A stretch of DNA of 64,000 bases from Bradyrhizobium barranii subsp. barranii (GCF_017565645.3 NZ_CP086136.1:7857501-7921500); one strand, 5' to 3'. Counted from the stretch's first letter, positions 42,921 through 51,786 are shown. A program made the numbers and translations. The notes: a model not told the origin generated them from the letters alone.

Positions 42921-44234
42921 CTACTGGTTGCTGTAGGTGGTGCCCTTCGGCAGCGGCAGCACGGCCTCGCGCTGCGCCTGACTCTTGGGCCACACCACAG
43001 AGGATTTGTCGTCGATGTACTGGATCACGACCGGGAATGAGCGCTCGTTCTGCCCGGCCATCGGCGTGCCCTCGCCGTAGAACTTGACGCCGAAGCCCAG
43101 CATGGTCCCGCCTTCGGGGATGTCGGTGTCGAGCGCGGCCTTGCGCAGCGCGTCGGGATCGACGCCGCCATACTTCTTGATCGCGCGCGGCAGCACATCA
43201 CTCATGAACACGTAAGTGTTGGACGCGCCGATGCCGACATGCGCCGAGCGGATGGCAACGCCGGGCCTGATCTTGTCGAACTCCTCGCCGACCATCTTGA
43301 TCACGGGCGGGAGCTTGGGATCCATGGTCTTCTGGTTGGCGAGCCAGATCGAGATTGGGTCGGTGTTGAAGATGTAGGTGGCGTCAGCCCCCATCCCCTC
43401 TTTCAGCTTCTCGTAGACGCCGTAGCCGGCACCATGGCCCATCAGCGCGCCGAACTTCAGCCCCTGCTCGCGAGCCTGGCGCAGCAGCAGCGTGATGTCA
43501 GGGTTGTAGCCGGTGTGGAAAATGACATCGGGCTTGGCACGCTTCAGCTTGGTCACCAGCGCGGAGAGATCGGGCGCAGTCGCCGAATAGCCTTCCTTCA
43601 TCACGACGTTGAAGCCCGCCTTCTTCGCGCCGGCCTCATTGCCCCTGGAGACGTCGACGCCATAGGCGCCATCCTCGTGGATGATGGCGACGCGCAGGTC
43701 CTTCGGCTCCTTGTCGAACTTCGCCTTGGCATTCTGCGCGATGAAATCCATCGTCATCATGCCGAACTGGTCGCCGCTCGCCTGCGGGCGGAACACGTAT
43801 TTGTAGCCCTTGTCGTTGAACACGGCCGACGAGATGCAGGTCGTCATCCACATGAACTTCTTGAGCTGCTCGACGCGGGCGGCGACCGGCACGCATTGTG
43901 CCGAGGAGAAGAAGCCGAGCACCATGTCCACCTTCTCCTGCTCGAGCAGGCGGACGGATTCGTTGATGGCGATGTCGGGCTTGCTCTGCGCGTCGGCGGC
44001 GTAGACCGCCTCGATCTTGTAGCCTTCGACGCCGGTCTTGGCGAAATGGTCGAGAATAATTTTTGCGCCGATATAGCCGAGCTCAGATCCACCGCCCGCG
44101 AGAGGCCCGGTCAGGTCGAAAACAACGCCGATCTTGATCTTCTTCTCTTGAGCCTGGGCCGAAGCCATCAAGCCCGTCGCTGATATCGCGACCAACAGCC
44201 CACGTACCAAGCGGGCAGCCATGCGCAGGCGCAT
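42921..44234 (-). CDS. ABC transporter substrate-binding protein (type I, LivK-like)
   Basis: A 437-residue periplasmic receptor with signal peptide (to about 28, SAQAQE), then KIKIGVVFDLTGPLAGGGSELGYIGAKI, VRLLEQEKVDMVLGFFSSAQCVPVAARVE and VVIQYIDDKSSVVWP. Relatives in this ABC class bind branched-chain amino acids, aromatic acids, amides or urea; the size over 400 residues fits the larger receptors for aromatic or dicarboxylate ligands. The start is ATG 44234 with GGGAGG upstream; TTG 44237 is too close to it. It is the first gene of a seven-gene run down to 37.6 kb. Confidence 0.9.
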   Translation of the reverse strand: MRLRMAARLVRGLLVAISATGLMASAQAQEKKIKIGVVFDLTGPLAGGGSELGYIGAKIILDHFAKTGVEGYKIEAVYAADAQSKPDIAINESVRLLEQEKVDMVLGFFSSAQCVPVAARVEQLKKFMWMTTCISSAVFNDKGYKYVFRPQASGDQFGMMTMDFIAQNAKAKFDKEPKDLRVAIIHEDGAYGVDVSRGNEAGAKKAGFNVVMKEGYSATAPDLSALVTKLKRAKPDVIFHTGYNPDITLLLRQAREQGLKFGALMGHGAGYGVYEKLKEGMGADATYIFNTDPISIWLANQKTMDPKLPPVIKMVGEEFDKIRPGVAIRSAHVGIGASNTYVFMSDVLPRAIKKYGGVDPDALRKAALDTDIPEGGTMLGFGVKFYGEGTPMAGQNERSFPVVIQYIDDKSSVVWPKSQAQREAVLPLPKGTTYSNQ

Positions 44235-44290
44235 CAAAACCTCCCTGGACGATTGTGCATTGCAGTCTTGTTGCTTTTGCTTTTTGGCCC

Positions 44291-44319
44291 ATCACATGGG
44301 CTGGGGGCAGCGATGTCAA
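44291..44319 (-). promoter_or_regulatory. Putative sigma-70 type promoter of the Liv-type operon
   Basis: On the minus strand TTGACA (44319-44314) is followed by 17 bases and TGTGAT (44296-44291). The start codon lies 57 bases downstream. The -35 is a perfect match and the -10 matches in four of six positions. Confidence 0.55.
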
Positions 44320-44329
44320 GCCTCGCGCT

Positions 44330-45034
44330 TCAGCGCGACGCGAACTGCTGCTCGATAAAGGCCGTGACAAATCGCGGCATGGTCGGCGTGAGATCACTCA
44401 TCCCGCGCACGAGATGAATGGCCGACAACTCCGGATCGGCTTCGCGGGCGAGATTGGCCTCGATCCGGGCCCGGGCCACGTCACCCGGCATGTCCAGGTT
44501 GATAATCTGAATCATTGCAATCGACGGACCGGTGACGACGCAGTGCCAGTCCGGCTGGGCCCGGTAGTCGGCCGCGGTCAAGCCGGTCTCTTCCCCGAGT
44601 TCGCGGATGACACTGCCGGGAATGTCGAGCGCGCCATCACTGACGTCGTCGAGATCGGGCGTGCCCGAGGGGAAATAGATGCGGCCCGCATTGGCGGTGT
44701 GCTGCGCCATCTCGCCCATAATGAAGGCGCCGTCGGAGGCGCGCAGCGCGCCCATGCCAAAACCGTTGAACACCGCCTTGTCGGGAAAGCCCCAGTCGCG
44801 CCAGGCGAGGAAGCTCGCGAAATCCGTCTCGAAATAGGTGGCGGCGAGATGGCCGTCCGTGAACACGGCATCGCGCCCGAGCAGGACGCGGCCGTTCCAC
44901 ATCTTCGGCCGCTCGCGCTGCTTCTCGGCGAAATGCGCAGCAATTTCGGCGCGGCGCTCTTCGGCGAACGGCCAGGCGATCGGCCGCACGGCAAGATCAA
45001 GCGTCGTGACGCGATGAATGACCAATGACGTCAT
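44330..45034 (-). CDS. NUDIX hydrolase
   Basis: A 234-residue protein whose Nudix box is seen as GALDIPGSVIRELGEETGL (REx2EE core) near residues 133-151. The family cleaves nucleoside diphosphates linked to other groups, removing toxic or signal nucleotides. The N-terminal 90 residues (WPFAEERRAEIAAHF, WNGRVLLGRDAVF) form a domain found in longer Nudix proteins. It starts at ATG 45034 and ends 96 bases before the Liv-type receptor gene, which has its own promoter. Confidence 0.85.
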   Translation of the reverse strand: MTSLVIHRVTTLDLAVRPIAWPFAEERRAEIAAHFAEKQRERPKMWNGRVLLGRDAVFTDGHLAATYFETDFASFLAWRDWGFPDKAVFNGFGMGALRASDGAFIMGEMAQHTANAGRIYFPSGTPDLDDVSDGALDIPGSVIRELGEETGLTAADYRAQPDWHCVVTGPSIAMIQIINLDMPGDVARARIEANLAREADPELSAIHLVRGMSDLTPTMPRFVTAFIEQQFASR

Positions 45035-45063
45035 GACAGCTGATTACAATGCCTTCGCGTCAG

Positions 45064-46089
45064 TTATTTGGCGTTCCCTGTGGTCTTCTTGGCCTGATCG
45101 ACGTACTTGTTGGTAAAGGTCTTGCTGACGTCGATCTTGGCGGCGGCCACCTCGGGCGAGCCGACGCTGAACACCGCGAGCACGGCGTCTGCGCCCTTCG
45201 GGTCCATCTTGCCGGTTTCGGAGAACATCGGGATCGTGTTCTTCAGCGCGGCGAGATAAAGCTCCTTGTTCTTGCCGACCATCTCGTCCGGCATCTTCGC
45301 CATGATCTCCTCCGGCGAATGCGAATGGATCCAGCCGATCGTGGCCAGCATTGCGTTGGTGAGCGCCTGCGTTTCCTTCTCGTGGCCGTTGATCCAGGCC
45401 ACGGTCGAGTACAGCGCGCCGCCCGGATATTCGCCGCCGAACGTCTCGAGCGTGTCCTTCTGGGTCCGGGTGTCGCTGAGGATGCGCAGATCCTTGTGGC
45501 TGCCCTGGAGCACGGTGACGGAGGGATCGAGCATCACGGCGGCGTCAATCTGCCCCTGCTCCATCGCGGCCACGGCGGTGGCGCCGAGGCCGACGCCGAT
45601 CACGGCGGTGCCGGCGGGATCGAGCCCGTTCTTCTTGAGCAAATATTTGAGGAAGAAGTCGGTCGAGGAGCCCGGTGCGCTGACGCCGACCTTCTTGCCG
45701 GCGAGATCCTTGATCGACTTGATTTCGTTCGTGTGCGACGGCGAGACCACCAGCACGAGGCCGGGATAACGGTCATAGACCACGAAGGCTTGAAGCTCTT
45801 GCTTCTTGGCGGCGAGGTTGACGCAATGGTCGAAATAGCCGGAGACCACGTCGGCGCTGCCGCCGAGCACGGCCTTCAGCGCGTCCGAGCCGCCCTTGAG
45901 GTCCACGAGCTCGACATTGAGGCCCGCCTTCTCGTATTCGCCGAGTTGCTTGGCCAGCACCGTCGGCAGATAGCACAGGCAGGCGCCGCCTCCGATCGCG
46001 ATGGTCACCTTGCTTTGCGCCGCGGCAAGACCGGTGGTGAGCGTCAGCGCGAGCAGCGCGCCGGCGAGCCTGGCAATCGTGTTCTTCAT
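45064..46089 (-). CDS. NMT1/SsuA-type ABC substrate-binding protein
   Basis: A 341-residue periplasmic receptor: signal peptide (to about 24, GLAAAQ), then KVTIAIGGGACLCYLPTVLAKQLGEYEKAGLNVELVDLKGGSDALKAVLGGSADVV, a classical NMT1/SsuA pattern. A pair of cysteines precedes the ligand pocket (GACLCYLP). The start is ATG 46089 with GGAGGAAACC. No permease lies next to it; the receptor-less permease/ATPase pair at 50183-51786 is the likely partner (inference). It diverges from the cupin gene. Confidence 0.86.
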   Translation of the reverse strand: MKNTIARLAGALLALTLTTGLAAAQSKVTIAIGGGACLCYLPTVLAKQLGEYEKAGLNVELVDLKGGSDALKAVLGGSADVVSGYFDHCVNLAAKKQELQAFVVYDRYPGLVLVVSPSHTNEIKSIKDLAGKKVGVSAPGSSTDFFLKYLLKKNGLDPAGTAVIGVGLGATAVAAMEQGQIDAAVMLDPSVTVLQGSHKDLRILSDTRTQKDTLETFGGEYPGGALYSTVAWINGHEKETQALTNAMLATIGWIHSHSPEEIMAKMPDEMVGKNKELYLAALKNTIPMFSETGKMDPKGADAVLAVFSVGSPEVAAAKIDVSKTFTNKYVDQAKKTTGNAK

Positions 46090-46143
46090 TGGTTTCCTCC
46101 ATTCGGCCGGCGGCACCATAGAGCAGCGGGACTGGCTTGAGAA

Positions 46144-46158
46144 GCACTGCCAAAGTGC
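46144..46158. promoter_or_regulatory. Inverted repeat between divergent receptor and cupin genes
   Basis: GCACT-GCCAA-AGTGC is a perfect 5-bp inverted repeat within the 139-base divergent spacer. It is a possible operator, unassigned. Confidence 0.3.
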
Positions 46159-46228
46159 GACTCGCCATCAGCCTTTCGGCACAATAGCATGGGTCCACAA
46201 GAACAATTCTTGATGGGGAGGATCATCC

Positions 46229-46678
46229 ATGAATCGCCTTGCAATCGGCCTGTCGATCGCCGCCGCTTTTGCCGCCGGATGCGGCGCAAACCAACTGCTC
46301 CGGCCGGCGCTGGCCGCGGAGAACGTCACCGCGCAGATCATCCATACCGGCGAGATGGAAGGCGACGCGCTCGGGCCCGCCAACAATGTCGGCTACCGTT
46401 CCAAGATGTTTGCCAGCGCCGACGGCGCCACCATCTCGATCCAGGTCGGCAATGTGCCCAAGCACATGCATCCCAACACCAACGAGATCCAGTACATCCT
46501 GGACGGGACCGGGACGATCTGGCTCGGCGACAAGGAGGTGACGGTGAAACCTGGCGACCTCGTCATCATCCCCAAGGGCACGCCGCATGGCGGCACCAAG
46601 CCGATCAGCGGTCAGGTCAAGGCCATCGCGATCAAGACGCCGCCGCAGGCGCCCGATGACACCAAGCTGCTGGATTAA
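46229..46678 (+). CDS. Secreted cupin-domain protein
   Basis: A 149-residue protein with an N-terminal hydrophobic segment ending AAGC, a probable lipobox. The cupin core has the two motifs: VPKHMHPNTNEIQYILDGTG (HxHx4E) and KPGDLVIIPKGTPHGG. Single-domain cupins bind a metal and may act as isomerases, dioxygenases or sensors; here the location suggests an envelope role. GGGGAGGAT precedes ATG 46229. It diverges from the NMT1-type receptor gene. Confidence 0.85.
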   Translation: MNRLAIGLSIAAAFAAGCGANQLLRPALAAENVTAQIIHTGEMEGDALGPANNVGYRSKMFASADGATISIQVGNVPKHMHPNTNEIQYILDGTGTIWLGDKEVTVKPGDLVIIPKGTPHGGTKPISGQVKAIAIKTPPQAPDDTKLLD

Positions 46679-46735
46679 GCTTTCGCAATATTGGGGCTCG
46701 CGCCAACGCGCGGGCCCGTTCCGTGAATCCCGGCG

Positions 46736-47509
46736 CTAGATCGGGCGCGTCTGCTTCCGGATCTCGTTCGCGATCGGCTTGAGGGTGTCTCCCGGAAGCT
46801 GGCCGACGAGCGTGTAACCCATGCCGCCATCCGCCCACACGAAGCCCGCGACATCGCCGGTCGATTGCGGCATCATCGGCGTATCCAGATTGCGGTTGCT
46901 CATCGGACGCGTCAGCACGACAAGCCGGTCGCCGCGATCGTCATCGTACATGAACATCGCGGCCGGGCCGTGCGACGTCGCAACCAAGCGACCGCCCATC
47001 AGCCGATAGCCTGAGACAGAGAGGTCCGGCACCTTGACCGGCTGTTTCAGCCGATTCGATACCCATCGCGTGAGCTCGGCACTGTCGGACGCGCGTATCT
47101 CGACCGGCCGCACGCCGTCCGGTGCGTAAACGCCATACGAATAGGCCGCCTCCTGTGCCAGCGCAGACAGTCCGTTCGAGCCCTCCTGCAAGACGCCGCG
47201 CATGGTCCATCCGCCGAGACCGCCGATGCCGAGAAGCAACATCGCAGCGATCGCCCACCACGCCCGCATGGGAGACCGCCTCCGGCTTTCGATGATGTGC
47301 GACAGATTCAGCTCGGCCGGCAACAGCTCGTCGGCGATCGACGCAAATGCCCCGCGCAGCTGCTCGCGCTGGGTGGCGAAGGCCGCAACGCGCGCGGCGA
47401 CATCCTGATGATCGTCCAGATAGGATGCGACCTCCGCGCGCCGCTCAGGCTCGAGCGCCTGGTCGACATAGGCGTGGAGATCATCCTCGGTGATCGGCCG
47501 GCGGTTCAT
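46736..47509 (-). CDS. Transmembrane anti-sigma factor
   Basis: A 257-residue protein with a cytoplasmic N-terminal helical part (ITEDDLHAYVDQALEPERRAEVASYLDDHQDVAARV, the usual anti-sigma start), one transmembrane helix near residues 83-100 (AWWAIAAMLLLGIGGLGGW) and a periplasmic C-terminal domain. No zinc-binding cysteines (HxxxCxxC) are seen, so it is not a ZAS-type anti-sigma. It overlaps the sigma gene by 4 nt (ATGA) and would hold that sigma inactive until an envelope signal arrives. Confidence 0.85.
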   Translation of the reverse strand: MNRRPITEDDLHAYVDQALEPERRAEVASYLDDHQDVAARVAAFATQREQLRGAFASIADELLPAELNLSHIIESRRRSPMRAWWAIAAMLLLGIGGLGGWTMRGVLQEGSNGLSALAQEAAYSYGVYAPDGVRPVEIRASDSAELTRWVSNRLKQPVKVPDLSVSGYRLMGGRLVATSHGPAAMFMYDDDRGDRLVVLTRPMSNRNLDTPMMPQSTGDVAGFVWADGGMGYTLVGQLPGDTLKPIANEIRKQTRPI

Positions 47510-48024
47510 TTCACGCCCCGCAATGCCACGACGTTCCCTGGAGCCACGCCCTCCATCTCCTGCAATAGCCTCTCCCGCGCGCGCGACAGGCGTGACATCA
47601 CGGTCCCGACCGGGATCTTCAGCACTCCCGCGGCGTCCGCGTAGGATAGATCCTCAACCGCAACAAGCAACAACACGGCACGCTGCTCTTCCGGCAGTCT
47701 CGCAAGCTTTTTCAGGACATCCTGATAGATCAGCCTGTGCTCCTGCGCGGCGGCACTGACGAGCTCACGCTCGCCTGCATCGTCGATCGGCATATGCCTG
47801 CCCCGCGCCGTCGCCTGACGGAATTGCGTGACCGCCAGATTGTGGAGGATGCTGAACAGCCAGGCGCGCACGCTGCCGTCGCGCCGCTGATGCCAATGGC
47901 TGACGGCACGCTCCAGGCAATCCTGAACCAGATCATCGGCAGCCACGCGATCGCGCAAAAGCGCGCGCGCGTAGCGGCGGAGCGCGGGGATAAGCGGCTC
48001 GACCTGAACCAGCATGTCCTTCAC
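47506..48024 (-). CDS. ECF-type RNA polymerase sigma factor
   Basis: A 172-residue sigma factor with region 2 (YARALLRDRVAADDLVQDCLERAVSHWHQRR, then VRAWLFSILHNLAVTQFRQ) and region 4 (LARLPEEQRAVLLLVAVEDLSYADAAGVLKIPVGTVMSRLSRARERL). The GTG start at 48024 is picked because GGTGGAG lies six bases upstream; a shorter ATG start at 48015 is possible. It follows the beta-propeller gene by 40 bases in a four-gene unit. Autoregulation of this unit is likely by general precedent. Confidence 0.9.
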   Translation of the reverse strand: MKDMLVQVEPLIPALRRYARALLRDRVAADDLVQDCLERAVSHWHQRRDGSVRAWLFSILHNLAVTQFRQATARGRHMPIDDAGERELVSAAAQEHRLIYQDVLKKLARLPEEQRAVLLLVAVEDLSYADAAGVLKIPVGTVMSRLSRARERLLQEMEGVAPGNVVALRGVK

Positions 48025-48064
48025 GAGCCGCTCCACCTGCCCTTTGCCGACGTCGGACGGCGCG

Positions 48065-49534
48065 TCATCGCGCCTCGATCTGGACCGCCTCACCAGGCAT
48101 GGCCGCGTCACCGGCCGCAATCACCAGGTACCGCCTTGCTTCAGCGGCGGACTGGTCGACGATCTGCCGGATCGGACCGGCCACATTGACGATGGCAGAT
48201 CCAGCCGGATTGGTCATGAACGCCGCCAACGGCTGCAACGGGCCACTGCCGTCGCCATGCTCCGCCAGGGCAAGCACATATTTCTGCTTGGGCTGAAGTC
48301 CCGTCACCGAAGCCTGCAAGATCTGAATCAGGCCCTGATCGAACAGCGACACGCTGGTCGGCGCCGTGCCGTCCTTCGCACCGTCCTTCGACGCAAGCGT
48401 GAGATGAGCGACTTGGCCGGCAACGCCGAGGGCCTGCAAATTCTGGCGGTCATCAGGGTTAGGCGCAGCATTTGGAACATACGCGATTGCCTGCGGCGCC
48501 TGGCCGATCGGAACGTTCCCGACCACCTTATTGGTCGCCGTGTCGATGGCCGCGAGTGCGTCCGCGTTCTCCAGCCCCACATAGATGCGCGTGCCATCGC
48601 CGGACGGCCAGACGCCGTGCGGCAGATTGCCGACCGGGATCGTCGCGACCTGCGAGAAATCGTCGGTGCGGAACACTTTTACTTCGTTCAGGCCACCGAT
48701 GGTGACGTAGGCGAACGTGCCCTTGGCGGTGTGCGCGAAATTGACGTGGTTGGTGATCGGCCCGGTATCGATCGTCTTGATCGCGTTGAACGGTGGCCTG
48801 GCGTTGAACACCTGTGTCCGGCCGACGTCCTTCAGCGTGAACCACACCTGGTTTCCATCCGGCGTCGCCGCGATGTTCGGGCAGAATGGGCTCTCCTGCT
48901 TCACCGTGGCGATGATCTTGTGCTCGGCCACCGAGACGACGTCGGTCTCGGGATTGAACGACGAGCAGATGTAGCCGTATTTGCCGTCGGGTGAGAAAAT
49001 CTGCATGCCCGGCCCGTTCGGGGTCGTGATGCGAGTCTTCTCCTTGAAGCTGATCGGATCGATGACGGAGACGTAGTTCTCGCCGCGAACGGTGACCCAC
49101 ACTTCCTTGCCGTCCGGCGTGAAGAACGCCTCGTGCGGCGATCGTCCGACGTAAGTGATATGCTTGACCGCGTTGGTCGCGGTGTCGATGAAGCTCACCG
49201 AATTGGAACCGATCGACACCACGGCGAGCGTCTTGTGATCGGGCGAAAAGCCCATACCGTGCACGAGCACCTGCCCCTTGTAGAGCGGGCTGAAATTGCC
49301 TGGCTGCGGGTCGCCCAGCCGGATCACGCCAAGCAGCTTGTTATCGACGGGATCGGTGACCGAGACCGTATTCGAGAACTGCTCTGCGGCGTACACACGG
49401 TCGTGGTGGCTGATCGGAATATCGGGGCCGGACAGCGCGCCCGGCGCCTGCCCCGCCCTCGCGACCGAACCCGTCGCAAGCATCGTGGCCGCCAGGAAAA
49501 TGCTCTTCATCATGGTGCTTCGTGACGTGGTCAT
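48065..49534 (-). CDS. Secreted YncE/YVTN-type beta-propeller protein
   Basis: A 489-residue exported protein. After the signal peptide (to about 28) are multiple propeller repeats: VYAAEQFSNTVSVTDPVDNKLLGVIRLG, SNSVSFIDTATNAVKHITYVG, ENYVSVIDPISFKEKTRI, ADALAAIDTATNKVVGNVPIG. The C-terminal 130 residues form a separate beta-rich segment. Such propellers occur in metal and quinoprotein systems, but no ligand can be read from the sequence. ATG 49534 with GGAGTCGCAG. The gene is second in the DUF305-propeller-sigma-anti-sigma unit. Confidence 0.85.
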   Translation of the reverse strand: MTTSRSTMMKSIFLAATMLATGSVARAGQAPGALSGPDIPISHHDRVYAAEQFSNTVSVTDPVDNKLLGVIRLGDPQPGNFSPLYKGQVLVHGMGFSPDHKTLAVVSIGSNSVSFIDTATNAVKHITYVGRSPHEAFFTPDGKEVWVTVRGENYVSVIDPISFKEKTRITTPNGPGMQIFSPDGKYGYICSSFNPETDVVSVAEHKIIATVKQESPFCPNIAATPDGNQVWFTLKDVGRTQVFNARPPFNAIKTIDTGPITNHVNFAHTAKGTFAYVTIGGLNEVKVFRTDDFSQVATIPVGNLPHGVWPSGDGTRIYVGLENADALAAIDTATNKVVGNVPIGQAPQAIAYVPNAAPNPDDRQNLQALGVAGQVAHLTLASKDGAKDGTAPTSVSLFDQGLIQILQASVTGLQPKQKYVLALAEHGDGSGPLQPLAAFMTNPAGSAIVNVAGPIRQIVDQSAAEARRYLVIAAGDAAMPGEAVQIEAR

Positions 49535-49543
49535 CTGCGACTC

Positions 49544-50080
49544 CTACTTCTTCATTCCCGTGGACATATCCATCTGCATGCCCGGATGATGATGGACGGT
49601 TGTGTTGGGAGCGGAGGGCGGTTGGGTCGGGGCGGGCGTGGTGTCTGTCGCCGGCTCGCCGATCGCGAGCTTCATGGCCGCGATCTCCTGCATCTGGTCG
49701 ACGATGATTTCCTGGGCGATGCGCCGCAGCTGCTCGTTCTTGCCATAGCGCAATTCGATGACCGCCATCTCGATCGCGCCCTGATGATGCGGACTCATCA
49801 TTGCGACGAAGTCGCGATCGATGTCGCCGGTCGGCTTGGCCGCCATGTCGTTCATCATCTTGGTCATCGCCGCTTCGTTTTCTTCCAAAAACGCACGCTC
49901 CTCCGTGCTCACCGCGGCCGGCGGGGCGGCCGGATGGGATTCATGCGCGAACACGAGCAGCGGGAGTGCGGACGCGACCAGAATTGGCGCGGCAAGGAAC
50001 GCCGTACCGAGGCCGGGCCTGGGCCATCGGCATCTGCCTGCGAACACCGCTACGGCGCGGCGGAACTGTGAGGGGGGCAT
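49544..50080 (-). CDS. DUF305 domain protein
   Basis: A 178-residue exported or membrane-anchored protein. A hydrophobic segment (FLAAPILVASALPLLVFA) is followed by a four-helix DUF305 domain with FVAMMSPHHQGAIEMA and IVDQMQEIAAMK. The C-terminal tail is rich in Pro, Thr, His and Met (VHHHPGMQMDM), suggesting metal binding, commonly copper in this family. The start is ATG 50080 with GGGAG upstream; the longer start at 50107 lacks a ribosome-binding site. First gene of the ECF sigma unit. Confidence 0.87.
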   Translation of the reverse strand: MPPSQFRRAVAVFAGRCRWPRPGLGTAFLAAPILVASALPLLVFAHESHPAAPPAAVSTEERAFLEENEAAMTKMMNDMAAKPTGDIDRDFVAMMSPHHQGAIEMAVIELRYGKNEQLRRIAQEIIVDQMQEIAAMKLAIGEPATDTTPAPTQPPSAPNTTVHHHPGMQMDMSTGMKK

Positions 50081-50107
50081 CCTGAACTCCCATGCAGGTG
50101 GTTGCAT

Positions 50108-50137
50108 GGGGGTATGACGTATGGCCGGGCGTTCTAT
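50108..50137 (-). promoter_or_regulatory. Possible ECF-type promoter of the DUF305-sigma unit
   Basis: On the minus strand GGAATA is followed by about 15 bases and CGTCAT, upstream of the DUF305 start. This is the form of many ECF promoters (GGAA ... CGTC) and may be the autoregulated site, but it has no second copy here to support it. Confidence 0.35.
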
Positions 50138-50182
50138 TCCGGGCGGTCAATCACATAAACGTCAGCAGCCAAACGAGGCGGA

Positions 50183-50968
50183 CTACCCCCGCCCGTCCAC
50201 GGTCGGGCGCCAGACCAGCAGCCTGCGCTCAACCAGCGTCACCCCGAAGTCGATCAGGATGACGAAGGCCGACAACACGAACATGCCGGCGAACACACCG
50301 GCAACGTCGAAGATGCCTTCGGCCTGCTGGATCAGATAGCCGAGCCCCGCCGCCGATCCCAGATATTCGCCGACGACTGCGCCGACCACGGCGAAGCCGA
50401 CCGAGGTGTGCAGCGAGGAGAACATCCACGACAGCGCCGACGGCCAATAGACATGCTGCATCAGCTGCCGCTCGCTCATGCCGAGCATGCGGCCATTGTC
50501 GAGCACGGTGCGGCTGACCTCCTTGACGCCCTGATAGACGTTGAAGAACACGATGAAGAACACCAGCGTCACGCCGAGCGCGACCTTGGACCAGATGCCG
50601 AGGCCCAGCCACAGCGCGAAGATCGGCGCAAGCACGACGCGGGGCAGCGCGTTGACCATCTTGACGTAAGGGTCGAACACCGCAGCAACCAGCGGCTGGC
50701 GCGCGAACCAGAAGCCGACCAGCACGCCGCCGAGCGATCCGATCACGAACGCCAGAATCGATTCCGTCAACGTGATGCCGAGATGCTTCCAGATCACGCC
50801 GGACGAGAACCATTTGACGATCTGGCTGAACACGTCGACCGGGTTGGAGAAGAAGAACGGCGGCAACAGGATTTTTCCGAACACCGGCACGGTCGCAAAG
50901 AGCTGCCACAGTACGAGGCAGACGACAGCGACCAGGACTTGCAGCGCAAGCAGCGTCACGCGCGACAT
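50183..50968 (-). CDS. SsuC-like ABC transporter permease
   Basis: A 261-residue permease with about six helices, and the EAA region GRMLGMSERQLMQHVYWPSALSWMFSSLH. The N-terminus (VLWQLFATVPVFGKILLPPFFFSNPVDVF) is typical of NMT1/nitrate/taurine-type transporters. It overlaps its ATPase gene by 1 nt (TGATG). A receptor gene is lacking in the pair. Confidence 0.9.
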   Translation of the reverse strand: MSRVTLLALQVLVAVVCLVLWQLFATVPVFGKILLPPFFFSNPVDVFSQIVKWFSSGVIWKHLGITLTESILAFVIGSLGGVLVGFWFARQPLVAAVFDPYVKMVNALPRVVLAPIFALWLGLGIWSKVALGVTLVFFIVFFNVYQGVKEVSRTVLDNGRMLGMSERQLMQHVYWPSALSWMFSSLHTSVGFAVVGAVVGEYLGSAAGLGYLIQQAEGIFDVAGVFAGMFVLSAFVILIDFGVTLVERRLLVWRPTVDGRG

Positions 50969-51786
50969 CAGATCGCCTCCGCCGCTTGGGTCGATTGCGC
51001 GTAGCCCTTCATCACCTCGTCCTTGAGCACGCTCCAGATCTCGCGGTGGAGCGCATGGAACTCCTTGTCCAGCCGCACCTCGAAAATATCGCGCGGGCGC
51101 GGCAAGCTCACGCGCCAGTCGCCGATGATGCGCGAGGACGGCCCCGCCGACATAATCACGACGCGATCGGCGAGTGCGATCGCCTCTTCGAGATCATGGG
51201 TGACAAACAGCACGGCCTTGCGGTCGGCATTCCAGAGGTCCAGCAGCAGATTGCCCATGACCTGGCGGGTCTGCGCATCGAGCGGCCCGAACGGCTCGTC
51301 CATCAGGAGTATCTTTGGGTCGCGGATCAGCACCTGCGCCAGTGCCACGCGCTTGCGCTGGCCGCCGGAGAGCATGTGCGGATAGCGGTTGGCAAAGGCG
51401 CCGAGGCCGACGGAAGTCAGCCATTTTTGCGCGCGTTGCAGTGCCTCGGCGCGGGGCGTGCCCGCGATCTCGAGCCCGATCGCGACATTGTCGAGCGCGG
51501 TCTTCCAGGGGAACAGCGCATCGGCCTGGAACAGGTAGCCGGCATCCCGGTTCAGCCCCGCGAGCGGCCGGTCGAATATCTTGATGCTGCCGGCGGCGGG
51601 CTTGAGCAGGCCGGCCGCGACGTTGAGCAGCGTCGATTTCCCGCAGCCGGTCGGCCCGACGATGGCGACGAACTCGCCCTGCGCGACCGAAAGATGGGCC
51701 TTCTCCACCGCCGTATAGACCCGGTCGTCCCCCAGCCGGAACGCGACCTTGGCGTCTTCCAGCGCCACTGCCGTGGGCGTCGTCAT
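50968..51786 (-). CDS. SsuB-like ABC transporter ATPase
   Basis: A 272-residue ATPase: Walker A GPTGCGKST, Q-loop LFQADALFPWKTALDN, signature LSGGQRKRVALAQVLIRDPKILLMDEP, and FVTHDLEEAIALADRV. Start ATG 51786 with GGAGGGAAC; the longer frame is not likely. It diverges from the OpuC-type operon. Confidence 0.92.
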   Translation of the reverse strand: MTTPTAVALEDAKVAFRLGDDRVYTAVEKAHLSVAQGEFVAIVGPTGCGKSTLLNVAAGLLKPAAGSIKIFDRPLAGLNRDAGYLFQADALFPWKTALDNVAIGLEIAGTPRAEALQRAQKWLTSVGLGAFANRYPHMLSGGQRKRVALAQVLIRDPKILLMDEPFGPLDAQTRQVMGNLLLDLWNADRKAVLFVTHDLEEAIALADRVVIMSAGPSSRIIGDWRVSLPRPRDIFEVRLDKEFHALHREIWSVLKDEVMKGYAQSTQAAEAI

